NCBI GenBank assembly: GCA_964354135.1
Contig: CAYGZA010000014.1
Coordinates: forward strand, 1-42,558
DNA length: 42,558 nt
Origin: CAYGZA01 sp964354135
Lineage (GTDB): Bacteria > Planctomycetota > Planctomycetia > Pirellulales > Thermoguttaceae
Reading direction: 5' to 3'
The notes beneath the pieces were generated by a model. It made no database searches. It worked only from the letters and a program-made list of their open reading frames with translations, and was not told the origin of the DNA. The position numbers and the translations under genes are program-made. Of this stretch, positions 35,199-42,558 are shown in pieces (position 1 is the stretch's first letter; every line of letters starts with the position of its first letter).

Positions 35199-35252
35199 GG
35201 CCCGCGGTCGAGGAGCGGCTGTCTGGTCTTCGGTTGCGATCTCCCCGTACGA

Positions 35253-36587
35253 TCAGTGGGCCGTGTTCAGTCCAATCTGGACGTCGGCCCCGGAGCTATC
35301 GGCCACGGGCTTATTGCCGCGGAAGAGGCAGCCGGTGATTGCGGCGGCTTTGAGGCCCTTCTCCAGCACGATCGGTTGTTTGCCCGGCGCCATGAACTCG
35401 CAGCCGCTGGCGGTCAGTCGGCCGCCGGCAGCACGCAGGCAAGGCGCGCCCTTGCCGGCACTGTCCCACCCGGCGAAGTGACACCCCGTGAGCATCAGGG
35501 TGCTGGGCCCCAGCTTGACCACCTGTTCCTGGGTCTCAGGCACGGGCCAGAAGCCGCAACTGGTGAGCTTCACCGGTCCTTGGTTCTGCGGGCCCACGTG
35601 GACCGTGGACATGAATTGCCCATTGACGAACTGCACCCCCGCGTGGCCTTGGGTCCGGTCCACGCGGACCGCCACGGCGCAGATGTCGGCGCCCGACTGG
35701 GTAACCACCGCGTTGCCCGGCCCATGGCCAAAATCGTCGAAATGGAAGCCGACGAGCGGGAAGATCACGAAGCTATTGCTGATGTACTCCCAGTCGGTTT
35801 TCCCAATCTTGAATCCCACGAGGTTCTTCTCCAGGTACGCCTTGATGTCGCCCTTGGGGAAGCCGGGCTTGAGCCTCATTCGGGTCCAGAAGTTCGGGTT
35901 GAAATGGACGTTCTCGATGCGGCCGATGTCGGTGCACTGGTCGATGTAGATCCCGGTCTTCAGCGGGCAGGCGAAGACGTTGCGGATCAGGTGCAGCTCG
36001 TTCCAGCAGGTGCCGAAGTCGAGAGCCTGGTAGGGATTGGTCATTGTGACGTCGATCACCTGACAGAGTTCGCCGTCGCCACGGATCGTCCAGGGGTATG
36101 GAGCGACTTCGGGCAGGGTTTGCTCGGGATAGTGGATCGTCAGGTTGCGGATGACCGCGTTGGGCCTCAGCGTCACCAGCGGCTGGCCATCCGCCTTCCC
36201 CCGACCGCCGTAGGCCAAGAGGACCGTGCCGATAGGGTGTTCCGAGTGCGGCGTTCCGCCGGAAGCCCCCAGGAGCGTCACGCCCGGCGGCACGACGAGC
36301 GAGCCCTGGAGGCGATACTGCCCCGGAGGGACAAAGCAGATCGGTCCTTGGGTCTCGGCGGCCTCTAACGCCTTCTGAAGGGCTCGAGTGTCATCGGCCA
36401 CGCCATCGCCGGCCGCGCCGTAATTGCGGGCATTGACTCTCCCGGCCGTCAAGAGGAGGTGACCGTCTTCGCCGGCTGAGCTGAGCCGGGCCGCTGGGTC
36501 AATCCGAGGCTGCTTCGGTTCCGCCGCCGAGGCCGCGGCCCTCAGGCTCATTAGCCCCGCCACAACAAGGAGCAACGTCCTATTCAT
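35253..36587 (-). CDS. Secreted pectate-lyase-superfamily beta-helix protein
   Basis: 444 aa. The ATG at 36587 is certain: AGGAGGAG lies just upstream and a signal peptide follows (about 1-23, TLLLVVAGLMSLRAAASA). NARNYGAAGDGVADDTRALQKAL at the mature start is the signature of the pectate-lyase-3/GH28-like beta-helix group. Beta-helix turns then run to the end (VIRNLTIHYPE, NELHLIRNVFACPLKTGIYI, IGRIENVHFNP). It probably binds or cleaves a polysaccharide outside the cell. It is the third gene of a minus-strand operon with the Tat-exported and GH127 genes. Confidence 0.8.
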   Translation of the reverse strand: MNRTLLLVVAGLMSLRAAASAAEPKQPRIDPAARLSSAGEDGHLLLTAGRVNARNYGAAGDGVADDTRALQKALEAAETQGPICFVPPGQYRLQGSLVVPPGVTLLGASGGTPHSEHPIGTVLLAYGGRGKADGQPLVTLRPNAVIRNLTIHYPEQTLPEVAPYPWTIRGDGELCQVIDVTMTNPYQALDFGTCWNELHLIRNVFACPLKTGIYIDQCTDIGRIENVHFNPNFWTRMRLKPGFPKGDIKAYLEKNLVGFKIGKTDWEYISNSFVIFPLVGFHFDDFGHGPGNAVVTQSGADICAVAVRVDRTQGHAGVQFVNGQFMSTVHVGPQNQGPVKLTSCGFWPVPETQEQVVKLGPSTLMLTGCHFAGWDSAGKGAPCLRAAGGRLTASGCEFMAPGKQPIVLEKGLKAAAITGCLFRGNKPVADSSGADVQIGLNTAH

Positions 36588-36661
36588 AACTCCTCCTGAA
36601 ATGAGTCGTCCGTTGGAAAAGCAATAGTCATTCGGTTCCCCAGGCAACGGGTTCGCGCCGT

Positions 36662-38146
36662 TCAGGTCGATCGGAGGAGGATCTGGAGAGACCGCGCCGG
36701 AAGGTGCCACAGCTTTGTCGGGGGGTCTGAACGGGCGTCCGCCCGTACGTAGTTGTCCGTAGTTCCCACCTCCGTGGGCGTCCGGCCATAGTTGGCCAGG
36801 ACCAAGTACAGCTCTCGATTCGCGAAGGCGGAGGCCACGACGCCCTGGGGCAGCGACCCGGCGAAGAGGTTCGACGCCCCAATCTCCAGCCACGCCCAGG
36901 TTCCCTCTTCCACCAGCGCGCGATACCGCGCGAGCCAGCGGGCGTGCGTCGGCCGGGCCTCGGGCCTGCCAGGGACCGAGTCCCACCAGCCGTAACTGTA
37001 GGGCCCCGTGGGGTTTGCTTGATAGTACCTCCAGATCGCGCGGCAGTGCCGCGTCCAGAAGCAGCTCTCCTCCGGCGGATACTTGATCCCGGCAGTCATC
37101 GCCCGTTGGCCCGTGAACGGCCGCCCCGCCAACAGAAGCGGGAACTGAAGATAGGGCACAGCGTGCAGATACAACTCGTCTTCGTTTTCCACCGTGGCGC
37201 GGCTCATGTCCAGGCAGGGAACGATGTAGGGCGGGTGGGTCTTGACCGCCTCGCGAAGCCGGTCCCCGCTGCGGCCTCCCTCACCGACCCAGAGGTAGTC
37301 GTAGACCGTCAGGTCGGTCTGAGGCCGGGTCGCACCGCCCCGATGCACTTTGACAATGCCTCCGCGCCGCTTGACCTCGTCGTAAATCAACGCCAGCAGG
37401 TCGGCCAACGCACCGTCGCAGGTCTTGCTCTCCTCGAAGGCATGGATCTCGTCTCGCGACGGCAGATTGGCGTCACTTCCCGGCTGCGCGTAGCCCAGGT
37501 CATTGTAGATGCCATCCACGCCGTAGTCGTCGAGGATGCGGACCAGCCGAGGTAAGAAGTACGCCCGCCACCCGGGGCTTGCCGGCGAGCAGTGGGCGTA
37601 ATCGAAGTAGATCTCGACCAGATCAGGGCCGATGGCCCATTCGGGGCGGAAGTTCGGGTCGGTGCGTTGAAAGTACCCGCTGGAGACGTATACCAGGAGC
37701 TTCATTCCCCGCCGATGGACCATCTCGACGAAGCGACGGAAGCCAGCGGGATTCAGCGGAGCGAGCTTGTGTCCGCCAAAAAGCCGCTGCGAGTCGTTCC
37801 ATTCCTCGTGGACCTGGATGAGCTGGATACCGTGCTCGCGGAGCCTGTCCAGCTCCTGCTCGTCCCAGTCGCCCGGGTCCCAGGGCTTCTGGCAAGGGTA
37901 TTCGCCGAGGTTGTAGCAGCACTGGGCAGGCAGGTAGTTCGTGATGAGGTGTTTTCGCAGACAAGAGCGGATACCGCGCTGACCGATCCCGATGTTCTGG
38001 AGCCGCCGCCGGTGGTCCTCCGCCGTGTAGCGGTTTAGGATTGAGGACCCGCGTCCGACGGCCGAACTCGGACCAGTGGACAGGGAAACGGTGGACCCCA
38101 CCACGGCAGCCTGGGCGCCTGTCTTGAGGAAATCGCGGCGGTGCAT
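36662..38146 (-). CDS. Tat-exported glycosidase-like protein
   Basis: 494 aa with a twin-arginine signal (HRRDFLKTGAQAAVVGSTV, residues 2-20). The body looks like a TIM-barrel hydrolase: LDRLREHGIQLIQVHEEW, RGMKLLVYVSSGYFQ, YGVDGIYNDLGYAQPG with a conserved Asp, and GGIVKVHRGG. It is similar in style to the central part of the protein at 299-2896. The Tat route implies export in folded form, possibly with a cofactor or metal. The GH family is not identified. It lies 74 nt before the beta-helix gene and 84 nt after the GH127 gene. Confidence 0.7.
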   Translation of the reverse strand: MHRRDFLKTGAQAAVVGSTVSLSTGPSSAVGRGSSILNRYTAEDHRRRLQNIGIGQRGIRSCLRKHLITNYLPAQCCYNLGEYPCQKPWDPGDWDEQELDRLREHGIQLIQVHEEWNDSQRLFGGHKLAPLNPAGFRRFVEMVHRRGMKLLVYVSSGYFQRTDPNFRPEWAIGPDLVEIYFDYAHCSPASPGWRAYFLPRLVRILDDYGVDGIYNDLGYAQPGSDANLPSRDEIHAFEESKTCDGALADLLALIYDEVKRRGGIVKVHRGGATRPQTDLTVYDYLWVGEGGRSGDRLREAVKTHPPYIVPCLDMSRATVENEDELYLHAVPYLQFPLLLAGRPFTGQRAMTAGIKYPPEESCFWTRHCRAIWRYYQANPTGPYSYGWWDSVPGRPEARPTHARWLARYRALVEEGTWAWLEIGASNLFAGSLPQGVVASAFANRELYLVLANYGRTPTEVGTTDNYVRADARSDPPTKLWHLPARSLQILLRST

Positions 38147-38230
38147 CGAGAAGCCTCCTGGGTACCGGGATCGACTGGCCGACCTTCACCCGGTCCAAGC
38201 CCGGGGTTGAGCCCTCCATTCTCGGCGCCG

Positions 38231-40111
38231 TCAATGACGCTCTGTCAGCTCATCGTCGACAAGACCCGGATCGACGGGGTTCGGCACGTGGAGATACGCC
38301 AGTTCGCCGTCCGGATCGACAAACTCGCGGAGCACGACGGCCGTCGTCGGGGCCGACGGATACCACGTACCCGGCTTCCATACCTGGGCCTTGCAGGCCA
38401 GTCCGCCGGGCCGGATCGAGTTGTCGGCGATTGCCTTTTCCAGCGAGTCGGGCTTGAGCGTCAACAGGCGCAGGTCGAGTCCGGCCAGCTCTTTGTTCGC
38501 GGCGTGGCTCAGGCAGAAAAGCACCGGACCGCGCATCACCGCCACCCGGCCCGACTGCGCCTTGCGGCCCTTGACCAATCGCCACTCCATCGGCAGGGAC
38601 AGCCGCACGCGGTCGCCTTGTTGCCAGCGGCGATGGATCGCAGCCGGCTTGCCCGACTCGACCGCTACTCCCGCCGGCTGATCGTTCACCAAGACCTTCC
38701 CGGCTCGGCACCAGCGCGGAATGCGAAGCAAGACTGTGAACTCCGCCGGCTTTGACGGGCTGACATTCAGGAGCACCTCGCCGGAGCTCGGATAGTCGGT
38801 CTCCTGTTTGAGGGTGAGCTTAACGCCCCCAGGCAGATCGAGCGTCGCTGTCGAGGGTGTGTAGAGGTTCACTACAACGCCAGGCAACGGTGTCGGGCCG
38901 GCGTTCATCTGGATGGTCGCGTTCTCAAGCCGGTAGTAGACCAGCGACGGCAGCTCCGAGACGATGCGGCGGAAGTTGTTGGGACAACAATACGTGTCGC
39001 CAGGGAAGTAGACCCGAGGGCACTCGAAAGGCGTATAGTAGCGGATGCGGCGGCCGTCGGGCGACTGCGCGGCAAAGAGGGCGTTGTAGATCGCCCGCTC
39101 CATGATGTCGCCGTAGTCAATCGCGGAGTCGGCCCGCATCCGGTCGTCGAGTATGCGGAGCAAGTAGGCCGTGGCGCACGTCTCGCCGAGGTTTGTGCTA
39201 CCCGACTGCGTGTCGTGCCAGCATTCGTGGTCGCCGCATGTGCCGGTGATCGCCAGACCGTCGCGCTTCGTGACGAAGTCGAGCGCCCGCTGCGTGGGCC
39301 GCAGGAGCGACTCGCCCGGCTCGGTCCGATTCAAGTGCAACTGCGCCAGGCAGTGGGCAAAGTAGGCGTAAGCATGGCCTTCGATGAGCCCGTGGCGGCC
39401 CTTGACGATGCCGAGGTCCCACTCCCGCAGGCGGCGCGTCTCGATGCAGAACCTGCGATAGCGCGGATCGCCGGTCACGTCGCTGAGCGTCAACAGCGTC
39501 CGCTCCAGGCCGGTGACCGCCATGTGGACGGTGATCCCGTCGGGCTGCCAATCGGGCTTCTCCTGCCAGCGGCGGAGGATGTAGTCGGCCAGTTTCCGGG
39601 CGGCGGCCAACGAACTCGCTTCCTTGAAGAAACGGTAGTCGCTGGTCAGGCCGTAGATGAGATAGCCCATCTCGTGAATGTCCCACAGCCGCCACATTCG
39701 GCCGGCCGGCGCGATCATGCCCAAGTACCCGTCGGGTTGTTGGGCGGCCAGGGCCTCGCGGACGATGTGTCGCTTCAACTCGATGAGCTTCGGGTCGCCC
39801 GTGTAGGCGGCGAGCCGCACCACCGCGTCGAGGAACATCCCCAAACCCACGAACCCGTCTGCCGCCTGCGGTTCCTTGAAGGGGCGGATGAAGTCCTTGT
39901 CGACGTCGAGCGCGAGGATGTTCTTCTGCGCGGTCAGATCGATGCGTCGGCCGATCTCGCCGCCCACTTGGACCTGCCGCGGATCGAGCGGCGCAAGCCG
40001 GTCGGCGGCCTTCGCGGTTGCCGACAGGCCGGTCAAGAGCCCGAAGGCCGCAATCCACGCGGCAAGACCCTGGAAACCCCAATTCCGAGCCGAGAATCGT
40101 CCGCCTCTCAT
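38231..40111 (-). CDS. GH127 beta-L-arabinofuranosidase-like protein
   Basis: 626 aa with a signal peptide (about 1-36, ending ATAKAA). It matches the GH127/DUF1680 family: an (alpha/alpha)6 barrel with the zinc-thiolate site of the family visible as Glu310 and Cys312 (LGETCATAY) and Cys375-Cys376 (YCCPNNFRR). Other segments (DGYLGMI, MEWRLVKGRKAQSGRVAVMRGPVLFCL) are also typical. GH127 enzymes cleave beta-linked L-arabinofuranose from plant-type glycans. It is the first gene of an operon with the Tat-exported and pectate-lyase-superfamily proteins, which suggests use of an arabinose-bearing pectin-like polymer. Substrate specificity is inferred from family only. Confidence 0.88.
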   Translation of the reverse strand: MRGGRFSARNWGFQGLAAWIAAFGLLTGLSATAKAADRLAPLDPRQVQVGGEIGRRIDLTAQKNILALDVDKDFIRPFKEPQAADGFVGLGMFLDAVVRLAAYTGDPKLIELKRHIVREALAAQQPDGYLGMIAPAGRMWRLWDIHEMGYLIYGLTSDYRFFKEASSLAAARKLADYILRRWQEKPDWQPDGITVHMAVTGLERTLLTLSDVTGDPRYRRFCIETRRLREWDLGIVKGRHGLIEGHAYAYFAHCLAQLHLNRTEPGESLLRPTQRALDFVTKRDGLAITGTCGDHECWHDTQSGSTNLGETCATAYLLRILDDRMRADSAIDYGDIMERAIYNALFAAQSPDGRRIRYYTPFECPRVYFPGDTYCCPNNFRRIVSELPSLVYYRLENATIQMNAGPTPLPGVVVNLYTPSTATLDLPGGVKLTLKQETDYPSSGEVLLNVSPSKPAEFTVLLRIPRWCRAGKVLVNDQPAGVAVESGKPAAIHRRWQQGDRVRLSLPMEWRLVKGRKAQSGRVAVMRGPVLFCLSHAANKELAGLDLRLLTLKPDSLEKAIADNSIRPGGLACKAQVWKPGTWYPSAPTTAVVLREFVDPDGELAYLHVPNPVDPGLVDDELTERH

Positions 40112-40453
40112 TTCACCGGACCCCCTTGATCGCTTGAAGGAATGCGCAAGAAGCGCGTCGCCCAGGCAGAATCCTAATGCGAGGGAGTCGGCGATTCAAG
40201 TGTGGCCGTCTTTCTTGTGGGTGGAGAATGCGATACATCAGCGGCTCGTGGACAAGGTGTACCTACTTCCGTCGAGGACACATTCACCTCCTGCGGCCGG
40301 CAACCCGACCGCTACTTCCCTCCGGCACGTTGCGGCTTGTATCTGAACACGAAAGACCGGCACACGCCGGCCGCCTCTGAGAAGGTAGAGCGCGCAGACT
40401 TGCTGTCCAGCACGTCGCTGTCACGGCTACCCCATCTACTGCTTTGGACGCGA
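40112..40453. other. Intergenic region upstream of the carbohydrate operon
   Basis: 342 nt without a visible gene between the GH127 start and the broken esterase. It should contain the operon promoter, which I cannot fix by eye. Confidence 0.5.
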
Positions 40454-41111
40454 TCACCGCAGCGGGTGCTTCTTGAAGAAGTCCCACATCAGATCGTTGG
40501 CCGAGATGTCCTTGGTGGACTCCCCAAGGAATCGAGCCACCGGCTCTCGCCCGGGTCAAGTGTGCCCGCCCCCGTTGATGACGAACAGGGCGACTTCAGC
40601 CCCATCCTTGCCCGGCCACGGGAGCAATGGCGGCGATGCGGTCGGAAAGCTGCAAGGCCAATCGATAGCACATGATCGCCCCGTTGGACATGCCCGTGGC
40701 ATAGACTCTCTTGGGATCGACGTTGGCAACCTCGGCGAGATCGTCGAGAAGGGCTCGGGTAAAGGCAACGTCGTCCACCTTGTTCTGCATGGCGTAACCA
40801 CAGCAGTTGCCGGCGTTCCAGGTGAGGAACAGTCCCGCCGTGCCCGTCCCGTTGGGATAGACCGCCACGAACCCAGCCTCGTCGGCCTTCTTGTTGAGGC
40901 CACAGAAGCGGACCATCATCGGGGCGTTAGTTCCCGCCCCATGGGAGATCAGGACGACTGGCGAGGGCTGCTTGCCACCGTACTTCGCCGGAATGTGGAC
41001 GAGGTAGGAACGCTCCCGGCCACCAACCTGGAGAGAGCGGGTGTGGTCGCCAGGGCCGAGGGGTTGAGGATCGGCGGCCAGGGCAACTGCCATCAACCAA
41101 GTTAGAATCAC
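40454..41111 (-). pseudogene. Broken CE1/PHB-depolymerase-like esterase
   Basis: A GTG start at 41111 (GAGGGGG upstream) opens a signal peptide (ILTWLMAVALAADP) and an alpha/beta-hydrolase of the CE1/LpqC type: VVLISHGAGTN, WNAGNCCGYA and the nucleophile elbow ATGMSNGAIM. After IAAIAPVAG the frame runs into a stop at 40596. The C-terminus continues in another frame (GKDGAEVALFVINGGGHT), where the usual GGGHTWPG has TGA in place of the Trp codon. The protein then runs on to a TGA at 40454. About 60 or more residues, including the catalytic Asp, are missing at the junction. So there is a deletion with frameshift plus a nonsense codon: a dead gene unless the assembly is wrong. Confidence 0.75.
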
Positions 41112-41339
41112 TGGGCACCCCCTCGTGTCTTGACTGTTTTCGGCGGCAGTTCGTGTACAATACCGCACCAACTCCTCATCCCGTTCCAACCCTTGCCCCA
41201 AGTCAATTGGCGGGGCCCAGCATGCTCCATGCATTGCCTCGCTCCGGTCAGACCACCATCATACCGGCGGCCGATCCCCGGCGGGACATAGCCAGGATTC
41301 GGGGAGGCAGACGGCTGCATCTCCCCGACGTTACCGGCA

Positions 41340-41666
41340 GCCACCGTCGCTGTACGCCAGCCGGACCCGAAGGGGAGCGTTGAGTGGACGGAGATTCGGC
41401 TTCAGGGGCAGGACTCACTTGCCAAGCGGGCCGCAAAGAAGCTCAAGAACAAAGAGCTACTGATGGTCGAACTGGGCGATGTCCGTCTTCGTCATGAACT
41501 CGACCGTGTGCCCCTGTGGCGTGGAGATCATGTCGGGTTCAAGCAGTTGGCGAAAGACGTTGCCAAGTACATCTACCTACCACGACTGCGCGATCAGGAT
41601 GTGTTGCTGGAGGCAATACGTGAAGGAATCGCTCGGCTGACTTGGCAGTCCGAAACCTTCGCCTAG
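41340..41666 (+). pseudogene. C-terminal fragment of a DUF499-like ATPase
   Basis: The frame from about 41340 reads SVEWTEIRLQGQDSLAKR, then LRHELDRVPLWRGDHV and AKYIYLPRLRDQDVLLEAIR with LTWQSETFA before a stop. I recall this as a segment near the end of DUF499-containing ATPases, which occur with DUF1156 methyltransferases in phage-defence loci. The rest of that large protein is absent, so this is a remnant. The identity is from memory and needs a profile search. Confidence 0.5.
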
Positions 41667-42111
41667 CCGATGATTGAACCCGCCCTGTCGAACTGCTATA
41701 CTGCCCCCGTTGGGGGCTCAGCGTGGTAGCTACACGTTGTGCCTAAACCGGACCGGGCAGGGTGGTGCGTTTCAGCTCACCTACCTTTCCGCAACGCCCA
41801 CCGGTCCGACCCAACAGAAAGGCGGTGATCTATCGAGACTCTTCTCGAAAACCGCTGGTTCTCCGATGGAAAGCCCCGGTCCTTGGGGATTCGCCGACGG
41901 CCTAGGACAGCAGCCGCGAGTACTCTCGAACGCAGGCAATGGGAAATACAGGCAACATGACACCCAATCAGTGGTTGCCGTTTGTTGAAGAGGTCCGACC
42001 TTGTGGCGCTGCTCAAGCGCATCGAGCAGTCCGCCGGGAGACGGAAACGGCCTCGGTGAGCGAGCTGCCACGCCGGCCACCAACGAACGCACCTTTGAGA
42101 GGAAGACACGC
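41667..42111. other. Region without a supported gene
   Basis: Several short frames exist, but none holds for long or shows a family motif. It separates the DUF499-like remnant from the BrxE-like gene and may contain further decayed sequence. Confidence 0.5.
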
Positions 42112-42558
42112 GTGATTCAGACCGCGTTGGATCTCACACGTTTGTTTCAGCTCCGCCTAGCAGTTGCCAGGTTCGGTGAGATGGACCGCGCCAAGTGGTG
42201 GAACACCAAGGGTTTGCTGGCCGGGCTGGGCGAGATGGCCCTCAGCCGAGGCTTCCCTAAGTCGCATCCATGGGCCAGAGCGAGGGCGGTATTCAGTGTT
42301 GCCGCCCATCGGTGCCGCGAGGTCTTCGATCCACCCCAAGGCATCACGCTCTGGAAGCTATCGCCAGAAACCGAAGACCAATTCGAGGGCGCCTGGGCGG
42401 AGTGGCTGGACAATATCGCCCCTTGGGCCGACTTCCTCGCCCGAGTGAACGATCAGAACCACACTGACCTGCTCGAAACCCTCGCCTCGCTCAGCCTCAT
42501 TGACGCTAGTGCCGTTTTCAGTTCAAGAGTTTCGCGTTTTGGAAGAAGTGGCCGTTAG
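42112..42558 (+). CDS. BrxE-like BREX-6 protein (possibly shortened)
   Basis: 148 aa from a GTG at 42112 (GAGGAAG upstream) to a TAG at the window end. LRLAVARFGEMDRAKWWNT, SRGFPKSH, ARAVFSVAAHRC and ITLWKLSPETEDQFE share the LRL-V-GE-WW-T-FPK-A-L-LP-E-E pattern I know from BrxE of type 6 BREX defence systems. brxE is often an early gene of such operons, so more BREX genes may follow outside the window. The last 15 residues are Ser/Arg rich with unusual codons, and a different frame reads VQEFRVLEEVAV there. A frameshift near 42510 is therefore possible. Function (phage resistance) is inferred from the family. Confidence 0.55.
   Translation: MIQTALDLTRLFQLRLAVARFGEMDRAKWWNTKGLLAGLGEMALSRGFPKSHPWARARAVFSVAAHRCREVFDPPQGITLWKLSPETEDQFEGAWAEWLDNIAPWADFLARVNDQNHTDLLETLASLSLIDASAVFSSRVSRFGRSGR

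Noticed and set aside
34372..36368. Plus-strand frames of 172 and 553 codons across the recombinase remnant and the beta-helix gene
   Set aside because: They run antisense to supported genes and carry no domain; the first has no clear start signal.
4935..41111. Alternative genetic code with TGA read as Trp
   Set aside because: Most genes here end in TGA at sensible places and use TGG for Trp, so TGA is a normal stop. The Trp-position TGA at 40556 is in a gene with other damage.
41674..41988. Plus-strand frame of 104 codons between the DUF499-like remnant and the BrxE-like gene
   Set aside because: No recognisable motif and a composition typical of non-coding DNA.

Overview
The window looks like a piece of a GC-rich planctomycete genome (Pirellulales-like), probably metagenome-assembled. 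The basis is the gene content: secreted proteins built from ThuA-like, PQQ beta-propeller, parallel beta-helix, formylglycine-generating-enzyme-like and GH127 domains, a planctomycete-style outer-membrane barrel, and intergenic inverted repeats of a kind common in this phylum. A 10-N scaffold gap lies at 32059-32068. I see no tRNA, rRNA or CRISPR array.

Layout. 1-298: a miniature inverted-repeat element. 299-6584 (minus): a three-gene operon (membrane-anchored protein, transglutaminase-like protein, glycosidase/FGE-like fusion). Its first gene has an in-frame TGA followed by a bacterial-SECIS-like hairpin and 50 further sensible codons, so it is a candidate new selenoprotein. 6787-21264: secreted or catabolic genes (beta-helix protein, nucleotidyltransferase-like protein, 1166-aa ThuA-like protein, small L7/L12-CTD-like protein, PQQ propeller, glycosidase-like protein, SDR, isochorismatase-ThuA fusion, TolC-type lipoprotein), separated by REP-like hairpins. 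21704-24263: a CPA2 antiporter and an outer-membrane barrel, overlapping at their 3' ends.

24802-33950 (plus) is the most interesting block. It holds a protein with class I terpene synthase motifs, a six-TM hybrid histidine kinase (HisKA-HATPase-REC-REC-HPt), a REC-HD-GYP regulator, IspH, a FadL-type outer-membrane transporter behind a structured leader, and a double-REC protein. The first four genes are closely spaced. The arrangement suggests isoprenoid synthesis or sensing coupled to a phosphorelay and c-di-GMP turnover, with a channel for a hydrophobic ligand.

33951-35252 is decayed mobile DNA with a truncated serine recombinase. 35253-40111 (minus) is a carbohydrate operon: GH127 beta-L-arabinofuranosidase-like, Tat-exported glycosidase-like and pectate-lyase-superfamily proteins. 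40454-42558 is a degraded edge: a broken CE1 esterase, a DUF499-like ATPase fragment and a BrxE-like gene, suggesting the margin of a phage-defence island that continues to the right.

Functions are assigned from motifs read by eye. No database search was possible, so family names are from memory and carry the stated confidence.
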